From Coriobacteriaceae bacterium (GTDB taxonomy: Bacteria > Actinomycetota > Coriobacteriia > Coriobacteriales > Coriobacteriaceae), in the NCBI GenBank assembly GCA_030525945.1, contig JAUNDT010000003.1:137774-201773 (forward strand): a DNA stretch of 64,000 bases, given 5' to 3'. How positions within the stretch are numbered: position 1 is the stretch's first letter; each line of letters begins with the position of its first letter. The position numbers and the translations under genes are program-made. Below the pieces are notes generated by a model, which saw only the letters and a list, made by a program, of their open reading frames with translations, ran no database searches and was not told the DNA's origin. Below are positions 18,175 through 27,458 of this stretch, piece by piece.

Positions 18175-20889
18175 ATGGCAGAAGAGATGCCCAAAACTTA
18201 CGATCCGGCGGTCAACGAGCCGGCTATCCTGCAAAAATGGCTCGACGGCGGCTACTACAAGCGCCGTGAGGGCGTGGGCGACTGCACCGTCACCATCCCG
18301 CCGCCGAACGTCACCGGCATCTTGCACATGGGCCACGCCACCGACGACTCCATTCAGGACGCCATCGTACGCATGGCGCGCATGCGCGGCCGTTCTACCC
18401 GTTGGATCTTAGGCACCGACCACGCCGGTATCGCCACGCAGACTAAGGTCGACAAGAAGCTCAAGAACGAGGGAATCTCGCGCCTGGAGATCGGCCGCGA
18501 CAAGTTCATTGACGCCTGCTGGGACTGGACGCACGAGTACGGCGGCACCATCGTCGAGCAGATCAAGCGCATGGGCTGCTCCGTCGACTTTGAGGGCGAG
18601 CGCTTCACCATGGATCCGGAGTACGCCGAGGCGGTGCGCCGCGTCTTCTGCGACTGGTACCACGACGGCTTGATCTATCGCGGCAAGCGCATCGTGAACT
18701 GGTGCCCCAACTGCACCACGGCCATCTCCGATGACGAGGCCGAGTACGAGGACGAGAAGGGCCATCTGTGGCACCTGCGCTACCCGCTCACCGAGCCGGT
18801 GAACGGCCAGGAGTACATCGTGGTCGCCACCACGCGTCCCGAGACCATGCTCGGCGACACGGGTGTGGCCGTGAGCTCCAAGGACCCCGAGAAGGCCGCC
18901 TTCGTGGGCAAGACCGTGAAGCTCCCCATTGTGGACCGCGAGATCCCCATTTTCGACGACTGGCACGTCGATCCCGACTTCGGTTCCGGTTTTGTCAAGG
19001 TCACCCCGGCGCACGACCCCAACGACTACGCCATGGGCGAGGCCCACGGCCTTGAGAAGATCAACATCTTCGACGAGCACGCCGTGGTGGTCGAGGGTTA
19101 TGGCGAGTTCACCGGCATGACCCGCGACGAGTGCCGCGAGGCCGTGGTCGCGTGGTTCGAGGAGCACGGTCTGCTCGACCACATCGACGAGCACGACCAC
19201 TCCGTCATGCACTGCTACCGCTGCGACAACACGCTTGAGCCGTGGCTGTCCGAGCAGTGGTTCGTGGCTGTGGACAAGTTGAAGCAGCCCGCGCTCGACG
19301 CCGTGAAGGACGGCCGTGTGACCTTCCACCCGGCGCGCTGGACCGACACCTACACCACCTGGATGGAGAACCTCAAAGACTGGTGCATCTCCCGCCAGCT
19401 GTGGTGGGGTCACCGCATCCCCGTGTTCTACTGCGAGGACTGCGATTGGGAAGACGCCTGCATGGACGACGTGACCGTGTGCCCCAAGTGCGGCGGCGTG
19501 CATGTGCATCAGGACGAGAACGTGCTCGATACCTGGTTCAGCTCCCAGCTGTGGACCTTCGCCACGCAGGGCTGGCCGCAGAAACCTGAGCTGCTTGAGG
19601 GTCATCACCCCACCACGGCGCTCGTCACCGCGCGCGACATCATCGCCTTGTGGGTCGCCCGTATGGTCATGAGCTCCCTGTACTTCCTGGACGAGGTCCC
19701 GTTCAAGGACGTCGTGATCTACCCCACGATCCTTGCCAAGGACGGCAGCCGCATGTCCAAGTCCAAGGGCAACGGCGTGGACCCCATGGATCTCATTGAC
19801 ATGTACGGTGCCGACGCCATGCGCTTCAACCTGCTCACGCTGTGCACCAACAACCAGGACGTCAAGTTCGACGCCGACATCGACAAGAAGACCAAGCAGC
19901 TCAAGGGCAGCCCGCGCACCGAGCAGGCCCGCGCGTTCGTGACCAAGATCTGGAACGCAAGCCGCTTCCTGCTCATGAACATGGACGGCTACACTCCGGG
20001 CGAGCCGGTGGCCCAGACCGCCGCGGACGCCTGGATGTTCAGCCGCCTGGCCAAGGCGGTCAAGCTCGTGACTGAGGGCATCGAGAACTACACCTTCGGC
20101 GAGATGGCCCGCGGCGTGCAGAACTTCTTCTGGAACGAGGTTTGCGACTGGTACGTCGAGGTCACCAAGACGCGTCTCAAGGACGACGACGCCCGCCTGC
20201 AGGCGCAGCGCAACCTCATGTTCGTGCTCGACGCGTCTTTGCGCATCATGCACCCGCTCATGCCGTTCGTGACCGAGGCTATCTGGGATCAGATGCCCGC
20301 GAGCTGGCTCGACATGAGCGAGTCGGGCGTGTGCGAGCGCGCCGAGGCGCTGATGGTCGCCGCCTGGCCCGAGCCCGCCGACTTCGAGCGCTTCATCGAC
20401 GAGCCCGCCGAGCGCTCCTTCGAGCTCGCACGCGCCGTGGTGTCCGACGCCCGCTCCACCCGCGCCCGTTACCGCATCTCGCCCAAGCAGGCGCTGCCCG
20501 TGGTTGTTGCCGCGCATTCCGTCGAGGCCGCCGAGGCGCTTGAGGGCATGTCCTCCTTCATCTGCGGTCTTGCCAACATCCCCGAGATGACGGTGGCAAC
20601 GGACGAGACGTTTGCCGGTAAGCCCGAGGCCTCCATTGCTTTGGCCGGTCCTGACTTCGACGCGTACGTTGTCGTGGGCGACCTGGTTGACTTTGCCGCC
20701 GAGAAGGCTCGCCTGGAGAAGGAGCTGGCGGCTGCCGAGAAGGAGCTGACGGCCGCCGAGCGCACGCTTTCCAACGAGGGCTTCGTGGCCAAGGCCGCAC
20801 CCGAGGTCGTTGCCAAGAAGCGCGAGCGTGCCGCCGAGCTGACTGACACGATCGCCGCGATCAAGGCGCAGCTGGTCGACTTCGCTTAA
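18175..20889 (+). CDS. valS: Valyl-tRNA synthetase
   Basis: Charges tRNA-Val. It is a 904-residue class I synthetase with PPPNVTGILHMGHA (HIGH-type at 51-54), a CP1 editing domain containing the conserved TTRPETMLGDTGVAV, a zinc-binding CEDCDWEDACMDDVTVCPKC segment, RMSKSKG (about 526-532), an anticodon-binding domain and a C-terminal coiled coil (about 835-900). The ATG follows GAGGAAGGAA. It ends in a strong terminator. The length and domain order are typical of bacterial ValRS. Confidence 0.98.
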   Translation: MAEEMPKTYDPAVNEPAILQKWLDGGYYKRREGVGDCTVTIPPPNVTGILHMGHATDDSIQDAIVRMARMRGRSTRWILGTDHAGIATQTKVDKKLKNEGISRLEIGRDKFIDACWDWTHEYGGTIVEQIKRMGCSVDFEGERFTMDPEYAEAVRRVFCDWYHDGLIYRGKRIVNWCPNCTTAISDDEAEYEDEKGHLWHLRYPLTEPVNGQEYIVVATTRPETMLGDTGVAVSSKDPEKAAFVGKTVKLPIVDREIPIFDDWHVDPDFGSGFVKVTPAHDPNDYAMGEAHGLEKINIFDEHAVVVEGYGEFTGMTRDECREAVVAWFEEHGLLDHIDEHDHSVMHCYRCDNTLEPWLSEQWFVAVDKLKQPALDAVKDGRVTFHPARWTDTYTTWMENLKDWCISRQLWWGHRIPVFYCEDCDWEDACMDDVTVCPKCGGVHVHQDENVLDTWFSSQLWTFATQGWPQKPELLEGHHPTTALVTARDIIALWVARMVMSSLYFLDEVPFKDVVIYPTILAKDGSRMSKSKGNGVDPMDLIDMYGADAMRFNLLTLCTNNQDVKFDADIDKKTKQLKGSPRTEQARAFVTKIWNASRFLLMNMDGYTPGEPVAQTAADAWMFSRLAKAVKLVTEGIENYTFGEMARGVQNFFWNEVCDWYVEVTKTRLKDDDARLQAQRNLMFVLDASLRIMHPLMPFVTEAIWDQMPASWLDMSESGVCERAEALMVAAWPEPADFERFIDEPAERSFELARAVVSDARSTRARYRISPKQALPVVVAAHSVEAAEALEGMSSFICGLANIPEMTVATDETFAGKPEASIALAGPDFDAYVVVGDLVDFAAEKARLEKELAAAEKELTAAERTLSNEGFVAKAAPEVVAKKRERAAELTDTIAAIKAQLVDFA

Positions 20890-20900
20890 GCTCGCATATG

Positions 20901-20936
20901 CCCGGGCTCGCGCTTCGCGGGCCCGGGTTTTTGTTT
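20901..20936 (+). terminator. Intrinsic terminator of valS
   Basis: CCCGGGC and GCCCGGG arms enclose TCGCGCTTCGCGG, followed by TTTTTGTTTT. It starts 12 bases past the valS stop. Confidence 0.92.
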
Positions 20937-21003
20937 TGCGCCGTTGGGCCCACGCTTACGCCCGCCTATTCGTTTGCCGTGCCGTGAGGGAGTTGCGTTC
21001 GAT

Positions 21004-22377
21004 ATGCCAAAGAACACGTCGAATTTCGCGTTGCCGTTTTCGTTTGAGGAGCTCGCCTACGAGCGTGCCGTTGCGATCGCGGCTGATACCGGTAAGATCC
21101 CCGGCGGAACGGGTCCGCTGCTCGAGACGGTCGTGGACATGCTCGAGGAGTGCGGACGCCCCGATGAGCATTTTGACTGCATTCAAGTGGCGGGCACGAA
21201 CGGCAAGACCTCGACGACTCGCTTTGCCGCAGCCATCCTGCGCGGCGAGGGGCTGCGCACGGCGCTTTACACGTCGCCGCAGCTCGTGGCATACGAGGAG
21301 CGCATGGAGATCGACGGGCGAGTGGTCGACCCCGCGGACTTCGCCCATGGCGTTTCCGCCGCCGCGGAGGCAGGGCGTCGCGTCAGCTGCCGTCGTGGGG
21401 ACGCGGGGTTGCCGCCCTATACAATTACGCCGTTTGATCTGCTTACGGTCGCCGCCATGATTATCTTTGCCGAGGCTCGCGTCGACGTCGCGGTGCTCGA
21501 GGTCGGCTTGGGCGGGCGATGGGACGCCACGAGCGCCACCGATCCCGTGGCGGTTGCCATCACGGGCATCGGACTCGATCACATCCATATCCTGGGTAAC
21601 ACGCTTGGCGAGATCGCCCGGGAAAAGGCGGCCGTCATTAAGCCCGGCCGCGCGGTGGTGCTGGGCGAGGGGACGCACGACCCGGTGGTTGAGGACGTCA
21701 TGGCAAAGCGGTGCGATGCGTGCGGTGTTGAGCCCTGGATCGTTTCCCGCACAACGACCCGTGAGCCCCGGTCCCTGCGCGAGGCGGTTTCGTTCAGCTG
21801 CGAAGGTCCGTTTGGGAGCTATGAGCTGAGCATGCATAAGCCGAGTTATCAGCCGCAAAACGCCTCGTGCGCCATCGCGCTTGCCGAGCTCTATCTCGGG
21901 CGTGCTTTGAATACGGACAAGTTGGAGCGCAGCCTCGATGCCTGCCCGATTCCCGGGCGCTTCGATATGGTGCGCACGGACCCGATGGTGCTGGTGGATG
22001 CCTGCCACAACCCGCAGAGCTGCGAGAACTTCGTCGCGGCGCTGGGGGAGGTCGCGCCCACGGTTGCGGAGCGCCCTACGCTGCTGGTGGCCGCCCTGTC
22101 TGACAAAGACGTTTCGGGCATCATCGACGTGCTCATCCCCGCATTTCCCCGCATCGCCGTTACGGCGACCGTGAGCGATCGCGCCTGTCCGGCACACGAG
22201 CTTGCCAAGTTGGTAGAGGAAAAACTCGCCGAGCTCGGTCGGCCGGCGTCTGATCTCGTTGCCGTGCACGCAACCGTCTCAGAGGCGCTCGATGCATTCA
22301 CGGAGCAGCGTGAGCCGGTCGTGGCGGCGGGAACGATCACGTTGGCAGGTGAGGTCGCGGGCTCGCTGCGAGGATAG
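21004..22377 (+). CDS. folC: Folylpolyglutamate/dihydrofolate synthase
   Basis: Mur-ligase-family enzyme that adds glutamate to folates (and, in bifunctional forms, to dihydropteroate). The 457-residue product has the P-loop GTNGKT (64-69), the Omega-loop-like YTSPQLVAYEERM, AVLEVGLGGRWDAT, GLDHIHILGNTLGEIAREKAA split across two conserved blocks, and a C-terminal domain with DACHNPQS. The ATG at 21004 is 11 bases after GAGGGAG; an in-frame ATG at 20944 lacks a site and lies in the terminator tail of valS. Whether it also has dihydrofolate synthase activity cannot be told from sequence alone. Confidence 0.95.
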   Translation: MPKNTSNFALPFSFEELAYERAVAIAADTGKIPGGTGPLLETVVDMLEECGRPDEHFDCIQVAGTNGKTSTTRFAAAILRGEGLRTALYTSPQLVAYEERMEIDGRVVDPADFAHGVSAAAEAGRRVSCRRGDAGLPPYTITPFDLLTVAAMIIFAEARVDVAVLEVGLGGRWDATSATDPVAVAITGIGLDHIHILGNTLGEIAREKAAVIKPGRAVVLGEGTHDPVVEDVMAKRCDACGVEPWIVSRTTTREPRSLREAVSFSCEGPFGSYELSMHKPSYQPQNASCAIALAELYLGRALNTDKLERSLDACPIPGRFDMVRTDPMVLVDACHNPQSCENFVAALGEVAPTVAERPTLLVAALSDKDVSGIIDVLIPAFPRIAVTATVSDRACPAHELAKLVEEKLAELGRPASDLVAVHATVSEALDAFTEQREPVVAAGTITLAGEVAGSLRG

Positions 22378-22421
22378 CGCGTGCGTCGAGCGCACCGCGG
22401 CTGCCGGTAGGGCCGCCCCTC

Positions 22422-23549
22422 TTACAGGAAGCGGTACTGAACCGTGCCCACGCCTACGCTGACAAAGTTGAGGGCGCGCGCAACCGCGGGCTGCATGTCG
22501 ATCACACGACCGTGTGCGTACGGCCCGCGGTCGTTCACGTAGGCGATGACGGAGCGGCCGCCGTAGCGGATCTCAACGCGGGTTCCGAACGGCACGTTGA
22601 GCATGGCGACGCCCATGGAGGTCTCGGTGACCTTCTCGCCGCTGGCGGTGGTACCGCCCATGAAGCCGTCGCCGATGCCGTAGTAGGATGCGACGCCGGT
22701 GAGCCAACCGCCGTTGTCAGGGGTCTGCGTCGACCCACCGCCTGAGTTATCCGGCTGGGAGGGAGGTGCGACCTGCTGCCCGCCCTGGTCCTGCCCGGTG
22801 GTATCTCCGCCGTTGCCGGCGTCCGTGTTGGGCTTCGACGGCTCGGACGTCTCGGGGACCACGGGCTTGCTTGCAGAGGCATCATGCTGAGCCTGCAGCT
22901 GCGCCGCCTGCTCGGCCGCCTTGCGCGCCATCTCCATCTCGGCGGCATCCTCGGCGCTCGCCTTCTCCTGCATTTTCGCGGCGGCGGATTGCGCCGTGCC
23001 AAGCGCCTCGGATGCGCGCGCGAGCTCGGCGTTCGCCTTGTCCTTGGTCTTGCTGAGCTCGTCGAGCTTGCCGTTGAGCTCGGCTTCGAGCGCGTCGAGC
23101 TCCTCAAGGGCGCTCACATGCGCGTCGCGCACGGAGGAGAGGTACTTGTTCAGGTTCAAAAAGTCCTCGAACGACGAGGCGTTGAGCAGCAGGCTGAGTG
23201 CACCGCCGCTGTTCGTGCGCGTCTTGTACAGATCGCGCGCGGCTCTCGAGGCGCTTTTCTGCCGAAGCGGCATGAGCTCCTGCTCAATATGAAGGATCTC
23301 GTCGGCGATGTCGTCGACCTTACCGTCCAGCTCCTGCGCACGGGCCGATGCGTCATTAAAGGCGCTCGCCGCACCCGACACTTCCTCCTGAAGGCGCGAA
23401 AGCTCGGCGCGCGTGGCATCCGTAGCGGCAAAAGCAGGGGAAGGGCAGGCTCCGAGTGCTCCGCCAAGCGTGAGCGTCAGGGCGAGGCCGGCTGCGCATG
23501 CGGCGCGGGCGCTGCGAAAACTTGAACGATGGTTGGAAATACACGACAT
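22422..23549 (-). CDS. Exported coiled-coil protein with RlpA-like (3D/DPBB) domain
   Basis: A 375-residue exported protein. A signal peptide ends at about AFA41. Residues 47-210 form a long coiled coil of the kind found in PcsB/CwlO-type cell-wall hydrolase activators, 215-280 is a Gly/Pro/Ser linker, and the C-terminus (about 283-375) is a double-psi beta-barrel of the RlpA type: GVASYYGIGDGFMGG, TASGE, NVPFGTRVEI, VNDRGPYAHGRVIDM. RlpA proteins cleave or bind naked glycan strands. The conserved Asp of VNDRGPY fits catalysis, but activity is inferred. The start with MSCISN gives the signal peptide; longer upstream frames are not supported. A -10-like TATACT lies about 35 bases upstream. Confidence 0.9.
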   Translation of the reverse strand: MSCISNHRSSFRSARAACAAGLALTLTLGGALGACPSPAFAATDATRAELSRLQEEVSGAASAFNDASARAQELDGKVDDIADEILHIEQELMPLRQKSASRAARDLYKTRTNSGGALSLLLNASSFEDFLNLNKYLSSVRDAHVSALEELDALEAELNGKLDELSKTKDKANAELARASEALGTAQSAAAKMQEKASAEDAAEMEMARKAAEQAAQLQAQHDASASKPVVPETSEPSKPNTDAGNGGDTTGQDQGGQQVAPPSQPDNSGGGSTQTPDNGGWLTGVASYYGIGDGFMGGTTASGEKVTETSMGVAMLNVPFGTRVEIRYGGRSVIAYVNDRGPYAHGRVIDMQPAVARALNFVSVGVGTVQYRFL

Positions 23550-23811
23550 AGGGTACGACCGCTTTCTCAGTTCGTTTTGACCCAGTATAAACCGAAGCCT
23601 CACCTTAAAGTAGAGCTTCAAGGTTTGCACACGCGCACGGGCTGTACACGCGCGGCCGAGCACAGGCGAGCCGAATGACTGCCTCGTGTGATGGCCGTAC
23701 CGCCGACCCCCGTGGCGCGCCTGCGTGCGCAAAACGCGCGGCGGGTATACAATGTCCTGCAGTTATGACCAGATGCGTGCCCGCACGCGCACGGCCGAAA
23801 GGTTCACCCCT

Positions 23812-24243
23812 ATGTCAAAGTACCTTGAGGAGATCATGTCGCCCCAGCTCATGATGGTGGTGTATGCCTTCATCGCGTTTGTGGTCGCGCTGTACCTGCT
23901 CTCCGTTGCCTACGTGTTCATCGACGCCAAGCGCCGCGGCGTTCAGGCGTACGTGGCATGGGGCCTCGTGGCGCTCGTCCCGTTCATCGGCCTGGTCGCC
24001 TACATCGCCCTGCGCCCCGGCACCTATGCGTCCGACCGCGAGGAGCAGGAGCTCGAGATGGCCCTGCGCGAGCGTGAGCTCGCCCAGTATGGCAGCTGCC
24101 CCAACTGCGGCACCACCATCGAGAAGGACTTCATCGTGTGCCCCGTGTGCAACACGCAGGTGCGCAACGTGTGCCCCACCTGCAAAAAGCCGCTCGAGGC
24201 CCACTGGAAGGTCTGTCCCTACTGCCGAACTCACATCCAGTAG
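23812..24243 (+). CDS. Membrane protein with C-terminal double zinc ribbon
   Basis: A 143-residue protein with two membrane helices (about residues 10-35 and 45-67) followed by a charged stretch and a cytoplasmic double zinc ribbon: CPNC, CPVC, CPTC and CPYC pairs spaced as in DZR domains. The helix pair resembles the PLDc_N type. The ATG is chosen because GAAAGG precedes it; an upstream in-frame ATG lies over the promoter-like TATACAAT at 23746. Zinc-ribbon membrane proteins of this kind are common in Actinobacteria and functionally undefined; membrane quality control or signalling is possible. It is monocistronic with its own terminator. Confidence 0.85.
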   Translation: MSKYLEEIMSPQLMMVVYAFIAFVVALYLLSVAYVFIDAKRRGVQAYVAWGLVALVPFIGLVAYIALRPGTYASDREEQELEMALRERELAQYGSCPNCGTTIEKDFIVCPVCNTQVRNVCPTCKKPLEAHWKVCPYCRTHIQ

Positions 24244-24294
24244 GCGCGCGGCTGCGCTCGTGTGACGCACGGGCGCTGTCCTAACGTGCCGCTT

Positions 24295-24328
24295 AGCACC
24301 CGTCACCTGCAAGGATGGCGGGTGCTTT
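24295..24328 (+). terminator. Intrinsic terminator after the zinc-ribbon gene
   Basis: AGCACCCG pairs with CGGGTGCT over 8 bp with a 16-base loop, followed by TTTCG. It lies 52 bases past the stop codon. Confidence 0.7.
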
Positions 24329-24414
24329 CGTGTAGAGGAGGGTAAGCGCCTCCAAAACAGGTACAATTTGGAAGTTCAACTGCGTACTAACGCCCTATGA
24401 GGAAGGTTCAGATA

Positions 24415-26178
24415 ATGAAGGCACTGCACAACGACGGCTCGGTGGCCGAGGTCGAGAGCGCCGAGGAGGCCCTCCACATCATCCGCCACTCCGCCGCCCA
24501 CATCATGGCCCAGGCCATCAAGCGCCTCTACCCCGAGGCCGACTTCGCTTACGGCCCGGCGACCGACAACGGCTTCTATTACGACGTCGACCTGGGCGAC
24601 AAGACCCTCTCCGAGGACGACCTGCCCGCCATCGAGGCCGAGATGAAGAAGATCGCCAAGGAGAACCTCAAGTTCTCCGTCTTCGAGCTTCCGCGCGAGG
24701 AGGCCATCGCGCTCATGGAGGAGCGCGGCGAGAAGTACAAGGTCGAGCACATCGGCGACCTGGCCGAGGACGCCCGCATCACCTTCTACCAGCAGGGTGA
24801 CTACATCGACATGTGCGTGGGCCCGCACCTCACCTACACCAAGGCGCTCAAGGCCTTCAAGCTCACCGGCGTGTCCGGCGCGTACTGGAAAAACGACGCC
24901 AACAACAAGATGCTCACCCGCGTGAACGGCACTGCGTTCGCCACTAAGGACGAGCTCGACGCGCACCTCACCATGCTCGAGGAGGCCAAGAAGCGCGACC
25001 ATCGCCGCATCGGCCGCGAGATGGACCTCTTCATGATGCGCGACGAGGCCCCGGGCTTCCCGTTCTTCCTGCCCAACGGCATGATCCTCAAGAACACGCT
25101 GCTCGACTTCTGGCGCGAGATCCACCACAAGGCCGGCTACGTCGAGATCTCCACACCGCAGATCATGAACAAGAGCCTGTGGCTCACCTCCGGCCACTGG
25201 GACCACTACAAGGACAACATGTACTCCACCCTCATTGACGAGGAAGAGTACTGCATCAAGCCCATGAACTGCCCGGGCGGCGTGCTCGTGTACAGCTCCA
25301 AGCCGCATAGCTACCGCGAGCTGCCCATCCGCGCCGGCGAGATCGGCCTGGTGCACCGCCATGAGCTCAAGGGCGCGCTGCACGGCCTGTTCCGCGTGCG
25401 CTGCTTCAACCAGGACGACGCGCACCTGTTCGTCACGCCCGAGCAGCTTACCGACGAGATCGTGGGCGTGGTGAACCTCATCACGAGCGTGTACGACAAG
25501 TTCGGCTTCACCTACCACCTCGAGCTCTCCACGCGCCCCGAGGACTCCATGGGCTCCGATGAGGACTGGGCTGCCGCCGAGGAGGGCCTCAAGGTCGCAC
25601 TTGAGCAACTCGGCATGGATTATGTGGTGAACGAGGGCGACGGCGCCTTCTACGGCCCCAAGATCGACTTCCACCTGGAGGACTCCCTCGGCCGCACCTG
25701 GCAGTGCGGCACCGTGCAGCTCGACTTCCAGATGCCGCAGAACTTCGACCTTACCTACGTCGACGCCGACGGTGAGAAGAAGCGCCCGGTCATGCTGCAT
25801 CGCGTGTGCTTCGGCTCCATCGAGCGCTTCATCGGCATCCTGATCGAGCACTTCGCCGGCAAGTTCCCCGTGTGGCTCGCGCCCATGCAGGTCAAGGTTC
25901 TGCCCGTCTCGGAGAAGAGCCGCGACTACGCGCACGAGGTCACCGCAAAGCTCGAGGCCGCCGGCATCCGCGTGGTGTGCGACGATCGCGACGAGAAGAT
26001 CGGCTACAAGATCCGCGAGGCCCGTGGCACCGACCGCGTGCCCTACATGCTCATCCTGGGCGAGAAGGAGGTCGAGGCCGGCAACATCTCCGTCCGCGAC
26101 CGCACCAACGAGACCGTCCCCATGGGCGTCGACGAGTTCATCGCCAAGGTGTGCGAGGAGATCGCCACGCGCGCGTAA
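24415..26178 (+). CDS. thrS: Threonyl-tRNA synthetase lacking a TGS domain
   Basis: Charges tRNA-Thr. The 587-residue class II enzyme has the editing (N2) domain with HSAAH (25-29), and a catalytic core with MNCPGG (zinc Cys), VHRHELKGALHGLFRVR (motif 2) and the later zinc His, plus an anticodon domain starting near FPVWLAPMQVKVL. The start chosen is the ATG eight bases after AGGAAGG; an in-frame ATG at 24397 would place the site inside the gene. Either way, the roughly 60-residue N-terminal TGS domain of most bacterial ThrRS (about 640 residues) is absent. Upstream DNA has a terminator and does not encode the missing part. Confidence 0.96.
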   Translation: MKALHNDGSVAEVESAEEALHIIRHSAAHIMAQAIKRLYPEADFAYGPATDNGFYYDVDLGDKTLSEDDLPAIEAEMKKIAKENLKFSVFELPREEAIALMEERGEKYKVEHIGDLAEDARITFYQQGDYIDMCVGPHLTYTKALKAFKLTGVSGAYWKNDANNKMLTRVNGTAFATKDELDAHLTMLEEAKKRDHRRIGREMDLFMMRDEAPGFPFFLPNGMILKNTLLDFWREIHHKAGYVEISTPQIMNKSLWLTSGHWDHYKDNMYSTLIDEEEYCIKPMNCPGGVLVYSSKPHSYRELPIRAGEIGLVHRHELKGALHGLFRVRCFNQDDAHLFVTPEQLTDEIVGVVNLITSVYDKFGFTYHLELSTRPEDSMGSDEDWAAAEEGLKVALEQLGMDYVVNEGDGAFYGPKIDFHLEDSLGRTWQCGTVQLDFQMPQNFDLTYVDADGEKKRPVMLHRVCFGSIERFIGILIEHFAGKFPVWLAPMQVKVLPVSEKSRDYAHEVTAKLEAAGIRVVCDDRDEKIGYKIREARGTDRVPYMLILGEKEVEAGNISVRDRTNETVPMGVDEFIAKVCEEIATRA

Positions 26179-26238
26179 GCTCGCTGCCATATATGCCGTC
26201 TGGGCTGCCAGCCTGTTGTGTGGCCCCCCGGATTCTCG

Positions 26239-26266
26239 AGCGCCCCTTATCGCGAGGGGCGCTTTT
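26239..26266 (+). terminator. Intrinsic terminator of thrS
   Basis: AGCGCCCC and GGGGCGCT form an 8-bp stem with a nine-base loop, followed by TTT. It separates thrS from the sucrose locus. Confidence 0.85.
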
Positions 26267-26349
26267 GTGTGGCGCGCGGCATTGAGCGCGACGCGGTGCG
26301 GATTGGCTACAATGGCATATGAAAACGATGTCAGAAGGGGCGATGTTCG

Positions 26350-27321
26350 ATGACGATGCGTGAGGTTGCGGATCTGGCGGGCGTGTCGGTCGCAGCCGTG
26401 TCCCGCTATCTGAACGGCGGATATGTGTCGGCCGACAAGTCGGAGCGCATCAAGCGGGCAATTGAGGAGACCGGTTATGTGCGCTCCAATCAGGCCCGCT
26501 CCCTGCGGACCGGCGCCACGCGGCTCATCGGCGTGGTGGTGCCAAAAATCAACTCGGAGTCCATCAGCCGTCTGACCGCGGGCATCAGTGCGGTGCTGCA
26601 GCGCAACGGCTACCAGATGCTGCTTGCGAACACCGCCAACGACCCGGGCGCCGAGCTCGAGTACTTGGAGCTGCTGCGGAGCCATCCCGTTGACGGCATC
26701 ATCATCGCGGGCACGGTGGTCACTGAGCGTCACCGGGAGTTCTTCGCCTCCGCGGGCGTGCCCGTTGTGGTGACCGGCCAGCAGGTGAGCGACTGCAGCT
26801 GCGTGTACTTCGACGACTATGAGGCCGCGCGTGACCTGGGCTCTCATATCGCGTCCCAGGCTCCAGGCCCGATCGCCTATATCGGCGTCACGCGCGAGGA
26901 CACGGCCGCCGGCGCTGCGAGGCAGGACGGCTTTTGCGCGGGCCTGCGCGATGCCGGCGTGCCCTTTGACCCTGAACTGTACCGCGAGTCGCCCTTTTCC
27001 ATCGAAGGCGGCTATCAGGCGGCCTGGGACCTGATGCGACACGACCCCGCCCCGGCGTTTGTGGGCTGCGCCACGGACATGATTGCCGCGGGGGCCCTGC
27101 GCGCGCTTACGGAGTCGGGCATAAGCCATCCGGAGACTCGCGTGTCCGGATTTGGCGACAACCAGTTGCTCGCCATGCTCACCGGCGGCATCGCCACGGT
27201 GCACTACGGCTATAAGACCTGCGGGGAGACCGCGGCACGCATGGTACTGGACGAAATCAAAGAGGGGGGACGCGCGGAGCATCAAAGCGCGTGCATCGAG
27301 CACACGCTCATCACCCGATAA
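26350..27321 (+). CDS. LacI-family transcriptional repressor of the sucrose locus
   Basis: A 323-residue LacI/GalR regulator. The N-terminal helix-turn-helix is MREVADLAGVSVAAVSRYLN (residues 3-22) followed by the hinge helix; the rest is a periplasmic-binding-protein-like sugar-sensing domain ending in TVHYGYKTCGETAARMVLDE. AGAAGGGGCG precedes the ATG. It lies directly upstream of scrA-scrB in the same direction. The gap to scrA carries four CG-centred operator-like sites, so it most likely represses sucrose uptake until a sugar phosphate or sucrose is present. The effector is inferred from context. Confidence 0.92.
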   Translation: MTMREVADLAGVSVAAVSRYLNGGYVSADKSERIKRAIEETGYVRSNQARSLRTGATRLIGVVVPKINSESISRLTAGISAVLQRNGYQMLLANTANDPGAELEYLELLRSHPVDGIIIAGTVVTERHREFFASAGVPVVVTGQQVSDCSCVYFDDYEAARDLGSHIASQAPGPIAYIGVTREDTAAGAARQDGFCAGLRDAGVPFDPELYRESPFSIEGGYQAAWDLMRHDPAPAFVGCATDMIAAGALRALTESGISHPETRVSGFGDNQLLAMLTGGIATVHYGYKTCGETAARMVLDEIKEGGRAEHQSACIEHTLITR

Positions 27322-27330
27322 GCGCGGCAC

Positions 27331-27413
27331 TTCAACCGTTTACCGACAAAATTCAACCGTTCGCCGTGTGAAAAACTGTAAACGATTACATACCAATATG
27401 AAATCGTTTACAG
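27331..27413 (+). promoter_or_regulatory. LacI-family operator cluster upstream of scrA
   Basis: Two operator palindromes are clear: TGTAAACGATTACA (27377-27390) and TGAAATCGTTTACA (27399-27412). They have CG centres 22 bp apart and also face each other as CTGTAAACGATT/AATCGTTTACAG. Two weaker half-site-like direct repeats, TTCAACCGTTTACCG (27331-27345) and TTCAACCGTTCGCCG (27352-27366), lie 21 bp apart. Spacings near two helical turns suggest cooperative binding. The consensus is that of LacI/CcpA-type proteins, so catabolite control is an alternative reader. Confidence 0.8.
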
Positions 27414-27458
27414 TCAGGGTGTCAGAAGTTAGTTCATGGAGAAGAGGAAGGGGCTCCC

